Origin: Halobellus captivus
GTDB lineage: Archaea > Halobacteriota > Halobacteria > Halobacteriales > Haloferacaceae
Direction of reading: 5' to 3'
NCBI RefSeq assembly: GCF_003697845.1
Contig: NZ_RDQE01000015.1
Location: forward strand, 1-64,000
DNA: 64,000 nt
Notes under the pieces: model-generated
Told to the model about the DNA's origin: nothing
What the model saw: the letters and a program-made list of their open reading frames with translations, nothing else
The model's database searches: none
Program-made: the position numbers and the translations under genes
Shown: positions 18,611-26,163 of the stretch, one piece after another
Layout of the letters: each line of letters starts with the position of its first letter
Numbering within the stretch: position 1 is the first letter of the stretch

Positions 18611-19867
18611 ATGAGTGAACCTATGATCGACGAGCCGGAGGCGATTCCGGAGACGTTACGCGAACGCGACCAGTGGGTGTGCTGGCGGGAGAAGGAGCGG
18701 GACGGCAAACCGACGAAGATTCCGGTGACACCAGGGGCTGGGGGGTTCGCGTCAGCAACCGAGTCGGAGACTTGGTCAAGTTTCGAGGCAGCACTCGACT
18801 ACACCGAGACGGAGCACGCCGATGGCGTCGGGTTCGTGTTTACCGACGACGACCCCATCGTCGGCGTCGACTTGGACGACTGCCGTGATCCCGAGACAGA
18901 TGACGTCGACGACGCAGCGCTGGACATCATCGAACGGCTCGACTCCTATACGGAGGTGTCACCATCCGGCACCGGCTATCACGTCCTGATCACCGGCACA
19001 CTCCCAGACGGGCGGAACCGTCGCGGGAGCGTCGAACTGTACGACACGGCACGCTTTTTCACCGTCACTGGCGATCACGTCGAGCGGACACCAACGTGCG
19101 TCGCACGCCGGCAGGACGCGCTCACAGCGATTCACCGTGAGTACGTCCAGGAGGCCGGTGACACAGCCTCCGAGTCCAAGCAGCATGAGGCCGCTGACGA
19201 CGAGTCACCGACGACCGGTGCAGCCGACGTTGACGTCGACCTCAAAGACGAGGACCTCCTCGAGAAAGCGCGAAACGCATCGAACGGCGAGAAGTTCGAG
19301 CGGCTCTGGAACGGGAACACAGCCGGCTACGACAGTCAGTCCGAGGCCGACATGGCGCTGTGTTGTTTGCTGGCGTTCTGGACCGGCGGCGACCAGTCCC
19401 AAATGGAGCAGCTGTTCCGCCAGTCGGGACTCCACCGCGAGAAGTGGGACGAGGTCCACTACGCTGACGGGTCGACGTACGGCGAGAAGACCATCGAGCG
19501 AGCGATTGCGACCACGTCGGAGTTCTACGACCCGGACGCCGGCGGCGATACTGAAGATTCTCACGACCCACCTGACGGGGTCGCAACTGGCGGGACGCCT
19601 GACGAGGCAGACCGGAGTCGTGCGTATCTGGCGGAGAAAAACCGCTTGTTGAGCGAGCGCGTCGACGAACTCGAGGCAACACTTGAACAGAAGACTGAGC
19701 GGATCGAGACCCTCGAAACAGAGATCGAGCGCCTCACCGACGAACTCGCAGCCCGTGACAGGGAAACTGAGCAGTCCCACGAGGAAGGCTCCGGTACTGC
19801 GAGCGAGACCACTGATGACCCAGAGCCAGCCTCTCTGTTGAGTCGATTCTTCGGTGGCCAATCTTAG
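18611..19867 (+). CDS. Primase-polymerase-like protein (NrS-1/AEP type), replication protein
   Basis: A 418-residue protein; a GTG at 18605 is an alternative start. Residues 1-150 hold the plasmid/phage primase pattern: IPETLRERDQWVCWREKERDGKPTKIP, then DDPIVGVDLDDC with catalytic-type acidic residues, and SPSGTGYHVLITG. Residues about 210-310 match a helical-bundle domain seen after such primases (SNGEKFERLWNGNTAGY, SEADMALCCLLAFWTGGD). The C-terminus is a coiled coil (LEATLEQKTERIETLETEIERL). There is no helicase domain. It would make primers on single-stranded DNA during plasmid replication or after conjugal entry. An iteron array precedes it. Confidence 0.83.
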   Translation: MSEPMIDEPEAIPETLRERDQWVCWREKERDGKPTKIPVTPGAGGFASATESETWSSFEAALDYTETEHADGVGFVFTDDDPIVGVDLDDCRDPETDDVDDAALDIIERLDSYTEVSPSGTGYHVLITGTLPDGRNRRGSVELYDTARFFTVTGDHVERTPTCVARRQDALTAIHREYVQEAGDTASESKQHEAADDESPTTGAADVDVDLKDEDLLEKARNASNGEKFERLWNGNTAGYDSQSEADMALCCLLAFWTGGDQSQMEQLFRQSGLHREKWDEVHYADGSTYGEKTIERAIATTSEFYDPDAGGDTEDSHDPPDGVATGGTPDEADRSRAYLAEKNRLLSERVDELEATLEQKTERIETLETEIERLTDELAARDRETEQSHEEGSGTASETTDDPEPASLLSRFFGGQS

Positions 19868-19936
19868 TAGCGGCGCCGCTTCACCGCCATCCGAAAAGCT
19901 CTCCCTCGAGCATTCTGTTTCCGTAAGCCAAGATGG

Positions 19937-19977
19937 TTAACCAACAAACTCGCCATATCACGCTATTTGTTGGTTAA
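19937..19977. repeat. IR41 inverted repeat, copy 2
   Basis: TTAACCAACA 19937-19946 and TGTTGGTTAA 19968-19977, spacer 21 bases, 70 bases after the primase-like gene and about 104 bases before the ATG at 20081. Confidence 0.85.
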
Positions 19978-20080
19978 CTACGCTCAATCTCGCCACAAAA
20001 CGGGGGCTACCGCAGGATACTGCAGTCAGGAAACTATTCCCCGAAGTAAGAACTATATCTTTCGCGCTGCAATCCTGAAT

Positions 20081-20614
20081 ATGTCCGAGACAGACGCCCC
20101 CGATGGGCCGCCCCTCTTCGAGGAGCCGTTCAGCAGCGACGACGTCGAACAGCGCATCTACGGCACCATCCTGCAGACCCGCGAGCCGACGACGGCGAGC
20201 GCGATCGCCGACAGCGCCGACTGTGACCCCAAGACCGCCCGGAAGTATCTGGGGTGGTTCGACGACCTCGGCATCGTCACCCGACACGATGGCCATCCAG
20301 CCACCTACGAGCGCAACGACGCGTACTTCGAGTGGCGACGCACCAACCAGCTCGCAGCCGACCATTCCGTCGAGGACCTGCAGGATCGCGTTCGTGAGCT
20401 GACGACGCGCATCACCGAGTATGAAGAGACGTACGACGCCGCGTCACCGGCCGCCGTCGATGCCGTCGCCGCCGCGGAGGGCAGCGACGAGCGGACCATC
20501 GACGACGTGTACAGCGACCTCGGCGACTGGGCGACCGCCCGCGAGGAGCGAGACCGCTACGAACGCGCACGCCAGCAACGCACGGGTGGCGAGCGCGAAC
20601 AGGCATCCGGGTAG
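20081..20614 (+). CDS. Winged-helix regulator (haloarchaeal DUF7342-like), possible antitoxin
   Basis: A 177-residue protein. Residues 20-80 form a winged helix (VEQRIYGTILQTREPTTASAIADSADCDPKTARKYLGWFDDLGIVTRH), then a helical coiled region. ATG 20081 lies about 25 bases behind a TATA-like ACTATATCTT. The family is common in haloarchaea and usually sits directly upstream of a small His-rich protein, as here (nine bases gap). By analogy to regulator/toxin pairs the HTH protein would repress the operon; that is inference. Confidence 0.72.
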   Translation: MSETDAPDGPPLFEEPFSSDDVEQRIYGTILQTREPTTASAIADSADCDPKTARKYLGWFDDLGIVTRHDGHPATYERNDAYFEWRRTNQLAADHSVEDLQDRVRELTTRITEYEETYDAASPAAVDAVAAAEGSDERTIDDVYSDLGDWATAREERDRYERARQQRTGGEREQASG

Positions 20615-20622
20615 CCCGCTCG

Positions 20623-21057
20623 ATGGTGCCACCGACAGGCGATGGCGGGAGCCCTGCCCCCATCGATCGTCCCATCCTCGAGTTCCTCCAGACGCGGCTC
20701 CAAGCGACGAGGCAGGTCTCCGAAGCGGTCATCACGGATGCAAGCGGCCATCTCGGGCTTCAGGTCGTCTTTGCCTCATCGTACTACCCAGCACCCGTCG
20801 ACGACGCAACCCTGACTGTCCGCTGGTACACGAACGACGACTTCACAATCCACTATCGAGAGGTCCATTCGGAGCACACCTGGGAATGCCGATGGGATCG
20901 GCATCCGAACCCCCACAATACGCGCGACCACTTCCATCCCCCACCCACCGCCCCGACGCCCGGTGACGATGACTCCTGGCCGACCGATCATCGTGATGTC
21001 CTGCGACTCGTCCTCGACGAGATCGAAGACCGGATCGCAGTACTGTGGGACGACTAG
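20623..21057 (+). CDS. His/Trp-rich small protein resembling TumE/DUF6516 toxins
   Basis: A 144-residue protein with the segment YREVHSEHTWECRWDRHPNPHNTRDHFHPPP. The pattern W-x-C-R-W-D-x-H-P-N-x-H followed by H-x-H-P resembles the C-terminal signature of the DUF6516/TumE family of toxin-antitoxin toxins, whose partner is an HTH protein. That matches the gene just upstream. The N-terminal half has a beta-strand rich stretch (LGLQVVFASSYYPAP). The similarity is seen by eye only and the activity is unknown. Confidence 0.6.
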   Translation: MVPPTGDGGSPAPIDRPILEFLQTRLQATRQVSEAVITDASGHLGLQVVFASSYYPAPVDDATLTVRWYTNDDFTIHYREVHSEHTWECRWDRHPNPHNTRDHFHPPPTAPTPGDDDSWPTDHRDVLRLVLDEIEDRIAVLWDD

Positions 21058-21076
21058 ACGACTCCCCCGCAGTGGC

Positions 21077-21107
21077 GTTTATCGCGCCGACCAAGGGTGA
21101 CGGCGCT
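21077..21107 (+). promoter_or_regulatory. Covarying hairpin leader, copy 1
   Basis: Stem GCGCCG (21084-21089) / CGGCGC (21101-21106) around a loop containing AAGGGTGA, after GTTTATC. It lies about 77 bases before the ATG at 21185. Confidence 0.55.
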
Positions 21108-21184
21108 CAGCGCGATGGGCACCACCAGGAGAGTCGTCGTGGTGTCCAGCCTGGAGTCAGCTGAGTGCAGTCACAGGTGAATCC

Positions 21185-21673
21185 ATGTCTACGTTTAGTA
21201 ACTCCGAGACAGCGAGTGCATCGCCGTCAGAAAACCACACGAGCCCACCCCGAGAGACCGAGGACACAGAGCCACAGAGATCCTGGCCAGACGATACGAG
21301 CAGCGAGGATGGAACACCAACGCTCAGGATGGACCAATGTCCGGAGTGTGGGAACCGTCGCTTCGTCTCAAAACTCCTCGTGTACGAGATCACAGGCTAC
21401 GACGAGGGCGGCGAGCAAGAGTTCCGCCGCCAGCACGTCCGGGCAGAGTTCGAATACACCTGCAGCGAGTGCCAGACGACACTCCGGACGCTTCCCGCAG
21501 ATCGCCGCGATTACTACGACGAAGTCGCGGTCCTCGAAACAGAACGGCGGGCAGCCCTCCGTGATCAACTCCGCCAGCTGGGGCAGCGGTGCTGGCGGCG
21601 TCTCGCAGCGCGAACGACGTGGCTGGCACTCGGACTCGTAATATTCGTGACCGGCCTCGTGATCGCACTCTAA
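21185..21673 (+). CDS. Zinc-ribbon protein with C-terminal membrane helix
   Basis: A 162-residue protein. The first 45 residues are polar and disordered. Then a zinc ribbon follows with CPECGNRRF and, 40 residues later, CSECQTTLRTLPADRRDYY. A helical linker leads to a C-terminal hydrophobic helix (TTWLALGLVIFVTGLVIAL) with no polar tail, so the ribbon would face the cytoplasm on a tail anchor. Function unknown. It follows the TumE-like gene and is preceded by a hairpin leader. Confidence 0.65.
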   Translation: MSTFSNSETASASPSENHTSPPRETEDTEPQRSWPDDTSSEDGTPTLRMDQCPECGNRRFVSKLLVYEITGYDEGGEQEFRRQHVRAEFEYTCSECQTTLRTLPADRRDYYDEVAVLETERRAALRDQLRQLGQRCWRRLAARTTWLALGLVIFVTGLVIAL

Positions 21674-21849
21674 CAGTCCGAAAGAAGAGAGCCTCCCCGC
21701 TATCGACTCTTGCAATCCGCCGAAATACGCAGTGTGCCATCGACGGTGGAGAGCTAGCCCATCAGCAGCAGGAGAGGAACGGGTTCGGCGTACGTGCCCG
21801 GGAAGAGCAGGACGCAAACGGCCGGGCGAGCTGGCCGCACGTGATCGTC

Positions 21850-21878
21850 GTTCGCGCCCGCAAAGGGGCGAGGCGCGC
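21850..21878 (+). promoter_or_regulatory. Covarying hairpin leader, copy 2
   Basis: CGCGCC (21853-21858) pairs with GGCGCG (21872-21877) around a loop with AAAGGGGCGA. The ATG of the next gene is 26 bases further (21905). It lacks a long T-run. Confidence 0.6.
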
Positions 21879-21904
21879 TCGAAGCGCGTCCAGTGAGAGC
21901 TTCC

Positions 21905-22189
21905 ATGACTGGACCTGATATCCTCGACGATACGACAGACGACTACGAACGACTCGAAACCGAACTCGTTGCCCAGGACCGGGATGGGGCCCGGGTCTCG
22001 ACGGCGGACGTCGACGAGCGGAGTGCCCGCCGTCTCGTGGGTGATCTCATTGAAGACGATGTGGTGACGCCGGTCCCCGACCAGCGGGTCCTCGTTCACG
22101 GGCCGAGTGGCGAGGCCTTCGACTCGATCACCCAGCTCGCCGTGTTCCATCGCGGATGGAGAGCCGCCAGAGACGCGGAGGACAACTGA
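21905..22189 (+). CDS. Small acidic protein, wHTH-like
   Basis: A 94-residue acidic protein (TGPDILDDTTDDYERLETEL at the N-terminus). The part STADVDERSARRLVGDLIEDDVVTPVPDQRVLVHGPSGEAFDSI looks like a helix-turn-helix followed by a beta wing. It overlaps the next gene by one base (TGATG), so the two are coupled, and it is led by a hairpin leader. No family recognised. Confidence 0.6.
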   Translation: MTGPDILDDTTDDYERLETELVAQDRDGARVSTADVDERSARRLVGDLIEDDVVTPVPDQRVLVHGPSGEAFDSITQLAVFHRGWRAARDAEDN

Positions 22190-22515
22190 TGCAACAGACG
22201 CTTTCCGGGTGTGCGTTCTGCGAGACGCTGCCAGGGTCAGAAATGGGCGAGGCGCATACGTGGGGGCAGGACGAACGGGTCACCCACCCAATCTGTGTCG
22301 ACTGTGCCGTCCAAGAACGGCCGGATCCCGAGGAGCACGATCACCACGCCTGCGACGGGTGTGGGCTCGTCGTTGACACGCTCGCAGCGCTCACCCGGTT
22401 CCGTGTGGAACTGGGGCACCTCGAAGGCCCGTTGCAACTGTGCGAGCACTGTAGTCCAGGGGGGCTCGCAACGTACTGGACGCGTGATCTCGAGGAGCAT
22501 CTCGTAGCCGAGTGA
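22189..22515 (+). CDS. Cysteine-rich zinc-binding protein
   Basis: A 108-residue protein with four Cys pairs: CAFC, CVDC, CDGCG and CEHC, with histidines between them (EEHDHHACDGCG), enough for two structural zinc sites. Residues after the second pair resemble small treble-clef or HNH-like zinc folds, but an HNH catalytic pattern is not clear. It starts on the stop codon of the previous gene. Nucleic-acid binding is a plausible but unproven role. Confidence 0.62.
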   Translation: MQQTLSGCAFCETLPGSEMGEAHTWGQDERVTHPICVDCAVQERPDPEEHDHHACDGCGLVVDTLAALTRFRVELGHLEGPLQLCEHCSPGGLATYWTRDLEEHLVAE

Positions 22516-22584
22516 CGCTCGACCGAGTGACGCTCACATCGTACACACGAAAACGACTAAGTGCGTTGGCTCACAATGTACACA
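22510..22584. promoter_or_regulatory. Operator-like repeats before the RHH/PIN pair
   Basis: GAGTGACGCTC occurs twice with a 15-base period (22510-22520 and 22525-22535), and GTACACA occurs twice (22541-22547 and 22578-22584), all just before the ATG at 22587. Ribbon-helix-helix antitoxins often bind such repeats to repress their operon. Confidence 0.5.
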
Positions 22585-22586
22585 TC

Positions 22587-22889
22587 ATGAGCACCGATAA
22601 GAAGCGCGTGCAGTTTCGGGCCCCCGATCGGCTCATCGACCGGGCCGACGCACTGGCCGCAGTCCTCGGGGAAGACCGAACAGACGTCCTCGTGACCGCG
22701 CTTCGGGAGTACCTCCAAGACGCCGCTCACGACGACGCACTCACCCAGGAGATCGCTGCCGCCTATTACGACGATGAGATCACCTTCGAGCAACTCAAAG
22801 TGCTCGTCGGCGCCGAGGAGGCGGCAAACCTCCGCGTGTTGAAACAGCAACTGGACGAGGACTTCATCGACGGGGTCGCCGACGCATAG
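22587..22889 (+). CDS. Ribbon-helix-helix antitoxin (CopG/VapB-like)
   Basis: A 100-residue protein. The N-terminus KKRVQFRAPDRLIDRADALAAVLGEDRTDVLVTALREYL gives the beta-strand plus two helices of a ribbon-helix-helix DNA-binding domain. The C-terminal half (ITFEQLKVLVGAEEAANLRVLKQQLDEDF) is a UPF0175-like tail that would bind the toxin. It ends directly at the start of the PIN gene. ATG 22587 is chosen because upstream sequence carries repeats that look like the operator. It should neutralise the PIN protein and repress the operon. Confidence 0.85.
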   Translation: MSTDKKRVQFRAPDRLIDRADALAAVLGEDRTDVLVTALREYLQDAAHDDALTQEIAAAYYDDEITFEQLKVLVGAEEAANLRVLKQQLDEDFIDGVADA

Positions 22890-23402
22890 ATGTCGCGGCT
22901 TATCGCAGACGCCTCCGCCCTCGTGAGTCTCGGGATCGTTACTGACGACGACCCCGATCCACTCGCACTCTGTCTCTCCCGGTACGAGGTCGTCGTCCCA
23001 ACGGCGGTCATCGATGAACTCCGAGAGATTGCATCCTACGAGGACGTCCATGGACACGCCGCGTCCGCCGTCCTCGACCAAGCGGAGTCATTCACGACAC
23101 AGTCGGTCGACCTCGATGCCGAGTTCCCCCTCGACGACGGTGAGAACGCGGCGGTCACGCTCGCGAACGATCTCGATGCTGCGCTCTTCCTCTGTGACGA
23201 GTTCAACCAACTTGGCTTGATCCACGCCTCACTCGCAGATACCCGACTCGTCACGACACCGACGCTACTCTCAGTTCTCGTTCGAACTGAACACCTATCA
23301 GCTGCCGACGCGCGGTTGCTCCTCGATGCGATCAGTGACGCCCGTAGCTGGGGCGCGAACAGGTACGTGCAGCGAGCTCGCTCGTTGCTCGAGGGGACCT
23401 AA
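22890..23402 (+). CDS. PIN-domain ribonuclease toxin (VapC-like, DUF3368 type)
   Basis: A 170-residue protein starting one base after the antitoxin stop. It has PIN-domain acidic residues in order: Asp7 (LIADASALVSL), Glu in VIDELREI, Glu in LDDGENAAVTLA and Asp in FLCDEFNQ. The GENAA motif is typical of the DUF3368 group. Such toxins cut RNA with bound Mg2+. The unusual long C-terminal part (LSAADARLLLDAISDARSWGANRYVQRAR) is also seen in that group. Confidence 0.85.
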   Translation: MSRLIADASALVSLGIVTDDDPDPLALCLSRYEVVVPTAVIDELREIASYEDVHGHAASAVLDQAESFTTQSVDLDAEFPLDDGENAAVTLANDLDAALFLCDEFNQLGLIHASLADTRLVTTPTLLSVLVRTEHLSAADARLLLDAISDARSWGANRYVQRARSLLEGT

Positions 23403-23433
23403 CACCGTGGAGGATCCTTCGAAGTGAACAGAA

Positions 23434-23763
23434 ATGCCCGATAACGACGCTCTCTACGACGTTCGTGAACGAACCAAGACTCCCGAGCACGCATCAGTTG
23501 ATGACGTGGTCGAACTCATCCTCGAGCGCGCACAGCATCCCCGGACGGAGCACCGGGACGCGCATCTCGACGAGATGATGGCTACCGTCGTCGACAGATA
23601 CGGGACCGACTCCGTCAAAACCGTTATCCATCGTATCCTCGTCGACCACTACCCCTTTCGGACTGCCACGCACGACCTCGAGATGCGCAACGTAGATGGC
23701 ATTCGTATCGGGACGGCAGCCGGCCAGTTCCTGACAGAATTGAACGCACAGGACGACGGTTGA
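23434..23763 (+). CDS. Hypothetical helical protein
   Basis: A 109-residue acidic protein (begins MPDNDALYDVRERTKTPEH), predicted mostly helical, with two helices (DDVVELILERAQ and LDEMMATVVDRYGTDSVKTVIHRILVDHYPF) and a short C-terminal strand. It lies 31 bases after the PIN toxin, in the same orientation, so it may belong to that operon. No family recognised. Confidence 0.5.
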   Translation: MPDNDALYDVRERTKTPEHASVDDVVELILERAQHPRTEHRDAHLDEMMATVVDRYGTDSVKTVIHRILVDHYPFRTATHDLEMRNVDGIRIGTAAGQFLTELNAQDDG

Positions 23764-23907
23764 GACCGGTGTGAGCGATTCGTGTCTCCAAGAGCGACAC
23801 CGCACCCGCCCGGTTTACACCGATCGAGCTTGTTCATGCGACCGATGACTGCCTCCAGACCCTACACTGGGACGCTAGAACAGCTATGGCGTCCAAAACA
23901 ACTCGGC

Positions 23908-24984
23908 TTAGTTAATACGGAACCGGAGGAGCGCTCCAAGGCCTCCGAATGCAGTATCGAACTGGGCACCTCGATCGGTGTCAGTCGACACAACGAGACA
24001 CTCACCGCCTTGGTCGGTCGTCGTTTCCTCGAGCTCACGAATCTCCGCTGGTGGCCGTGCGTCGGAAACGAGAAGGACGTCGACTGCTCCATAGTCGAGG
24101 GCGGTTTGCGTTTCATCAGCTCCGTAGGCGACATCTCCACCCTGTCCCAGCGCCGTGAAGAACCGATCGAGGGCTTCCCGTTCCCGTCGGCGCTCAGCAT
24201 CAGACAGTACGTCCTCGGCACGCTCAACGAGCTGCGAGAGTCCCTGCTTGGTTGCGTACTCAATCGGATAGACGCCTAGTATGTGGTCCCGCAACTCGTG
24301 GTGGAGATAGTCACCCTGCTGGAACTCGTCGACGGTGATCGTCGTCCCGCCGAGGATGACGCCATCGACGGTGGGCTCATCGAGGAACGTCTGTTCGGCA
24401 GCGTCGGCGACCTGCTCGAAGAACTCGTGTTTCTGTCGGTCGCGCTCGCGTTCGAATCGTTGCGCACTCTGGCCGCCAGCACGGGATTTTCCCATCACTT
24501 GGCTCTCGAAAGTCCGGCTGGAAACGATGCGTTCGCCGGCGAGGCGACCGAGGGCGGCACGGCCCCGTTCGAGGACGACCAGACCGTACACCTCTGACGG
24601 GGTGAGCGCCTGCTCGACGGGGGCGGTCTCGAATTCAGCCGCACAGCGATACAGCGAGACGTCGACGTGGATGTCGAGATCGTCGAAGACGGCGTCCTGC
24701 AACTCACCGTCGACGACACCAGCGTAGATGACGAGGCCGCTTGGTGGTGTCTCTTCGTACGCTTGGAGGAGGCGTCGGATGCGTCCGAGAGCGTCCTGGA
24801 CGTGAGTTCGTGTCTGATCGGATTTGATGTTCGCAGCCTGTGCATATTCTCGGTCAATACGCTCACGAACCGCATGGAGTGATTTGTCTGGCGGGATGGC
24901 CACGGTGATGAGCTCGGTGCCCTCGCCACGGTAGTTTGTGAGCTGGTCGATTCGATCGCGGAGTTCGTACTCGGTAGTCTGCAT
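23908..24984 (-). CDS. aRF1/eRF1-family peptide-release-factor paralogue
   Basis: A 358-residue protein with the class-1 release factor features: NIKS at 52-55 (stop-codon recognition), YxCxxxF as YRCAAEF near 112, and GGQ at 170-172 within SRAGGQSAQRFERERDR (peptidyl-tRNA hydrolysis). The region after residue 190 is domain 3, but it lacks the CxxC minidomain usual in aRF1, and the total is shorter than the roughly 415 residues of haloarchaeal aRF1. Being on an accessory element, it is more likely a ribosome-rescue or antiviral paralogue than the main termination factor; that is inference from family knowledge. The upstream side carries a GC-rich dispersed repeat. Confidence 0.85.
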   Translation of the reverse strand: MQTTEYELRDRIDQLTNYRGEGTELITVAIPPDKSLHAVRERIDREYAQAANIKSDQTRTHVQDALGRIRRLLQAYEETPPSGLVIYAGVVDGELQDAVFDDLDIHVDVSLYRCAAEFETAPVEQALTPSEVYGLVVLERGRAALGRLAGERIVSSRTFESQVMGKSRAGGQSAQRFERERDRQKHEFFEQVADAAEQTFLDEPTVDGVILGGTTITVDEFQQGDYLHHELRDHILGVYPIEYATKQGLSQLVERAEDVLSDAERRREREALDRFFTALGQGGDVAYGADETQTALDYGAVDVLLVSDARPPAEIRELEETTTDQGGECLVVSTDTDRGAQFDTAFGGLGALLRFRIN

Positions 24985-25189
24985 TTGTCTCGGTGAAAGC
25001 GGCGTCGCTGCTCGATGAGAAGGCGATACACCCGCCGGCGCTGCTACTAACTACGAAAGAACAGAGCAAGCGCTCATCGTCCGCACGTTCACCCGTTGCA
25101 CCGGCGGTGTGTGGTGCATACTATGTAGTTCGTGACGGTGCAGGATAATGCTTACGTCGAGACGGCAGGGGGTGGCCGAGAACGAATAG

Positions 25190-25632
25190 AAAGCCCTCGG
25201 CCGCTCGGCATCCCGCGACCCACACTGCGCTCCTCGTGCCTGTGGTGCTTGCGGGGTCGGGGGACGACCGAGACGACCTCGCCCTTTCTGAGTCCACCAG
25301 GATATCGGCTGTGTCACTGAGCGTCGAGTCCGGTTGAACAGGTTCTTTGTTACGGCACGCCCCGCTCGCCGCTTCCGCCCTCCGCGTCGCTCGCGACCGA
25401 CCATTCCGGGCGTGCGGGCGCTCTCCGCACCGCGAGCGCCCGTTCCGGGCTAAAATGAATCTGGTCTCGACGCCAGCGGGTATCCCCGTCGGTTGCGCCC
25501 CTTGCGGGCTTTCGCGTTCCAGGGCTTGGTGCCGCCTGCGCTGGCGCGCGCCACACCGCGGCGCGCGTTCGCGGCGACAGTCGCCCTGGACACGGGCCCG
25601 CGCATCGGGCCGGACACGAGCGGGCATATCGG
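25190..25632. repeat. GC-rich dispersed haloarchaeal repeat, copy A
   Basis: About 440 bases nearly the same as copy B at 30405-30832, including GCTCGGCATCCCGCGACCCA, CTCGCCCTTTCTGAGTCC, GTGTCACTGAGCGTCGAG and CGCGACCGACCATTCCGGGC. Differences are spread over all codon positions and include indels, so it is probably not protein-coding although all frames are long because of the base composition. The rest of the 24985-25788 interval holds no gene I can support apart from a hairpin leader. Confidence 0.75.
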
Positions 25633-25665
25633 CACACCTCTGCACTGACTACGTCGCCGGTGGTT

Positions 25666-25694
25666 CTTTTTGCGCCTGCAATGGGTGCAGGCGC
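25666..25694 (+). promoter_or_regulatory. Covarying hairpin leader, copy 3
   Basis: TTTTT, then a perfect nine-base stem GCGCCTGCA (25672-25680) / TGCAGGCGC (25686-25694) with loop ATGGG. It lies 94 bases before the ATG at 25789; a 21-codon frame from ATG 25734 lies between. Confidence 0.7.
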
Positions 25695-25788
25695 GAAGCG
25701 ATCGTGCCTGCATGGTAATACAGGTGATATCTGATGGAACAACGCCACCAGCGACAGGTGTATCGTCAATCAGCGGGGGACTGGCCGG

Positions 25789-25965
25789 ATGTCCGTTGAC
25801 CTTAACGAGATTGAGCAGGCCGAAGACGAACTGGAAGACTGGCTGGTCAACCAAGCCGAATCCGGCGTTCCCGAAGTCGTCCTCATCGGACTCCTTCGTG
25901 ACTACGCTGACGACATCGAGCATCTCGGCTATGTCCCGCGGGTGTGGGGCCACAGCAACCGATGA
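25789..25965 (+). CDS. 58-residue acidic helical protein
   Basis: A short frame (begins MSVDLNEIEQAEDELEDWL; contains VPEVVLIGLLRDYADDIEHLGYVP). It is predicted helical and acidic, and resembles small haloarchaeal proteins found on plasmids, but I cannot name a family. It is preceded by hairpin leader copy 3 and followed after 30 bases by copy 4. The ATG at 25789 overlaps the end of a possible 21-codon upstream peptide. Confidence 0.6.
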   Translation: MSVDLNEIEQAEDELEDWLVNQAESGVPEVVLIGLLRDYADDIEHLGYVPRVWGHSNR

Positions 25966-25995
25966 TGTGACCCCAACTCGACTTTCTTGTGTTGG

Positions 25996-26027
25996 TTTTT
26001 CGCGCCCGGAACGGGCGGAGGCGCGAC
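25996..26027 (+). promoter_or_regulatory. Covarying hairpin leader, copy 4 (orphan)
   Basis: TTTTT then TCGCGCC (26000-26006) / GGCGCGA (26020-26026), loop with AACGGGCGGA. No convincing gene follows: only a 35-codon frame at 26060-26167, after which tnpB starts. The original downstream gene may have been displaced by the tnpB element. Confidence 0.65.
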
Positions 26028-26163
26028 GTGATCGGGCCTTCACCAGAGAGGAATTGAAAATGAGACGACGTTGCCAGACCAAATCTGACAGTAGTTTTCC
26101 GAGAATCGTGCAGTCAACCGGAATCGGCGAAGGCGTGCCCTGGATGCAATATCGTTCAGAGTC

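Noticed and set aside
25051-25769. Long open frames in the GC-rich repeat region (both strands)
   Set aside because: Several overlapping frames are open at once because of base composition; copies A and B differ by indels that break each frame, and the products are Arg/Ala/Pro-rich without protein character.
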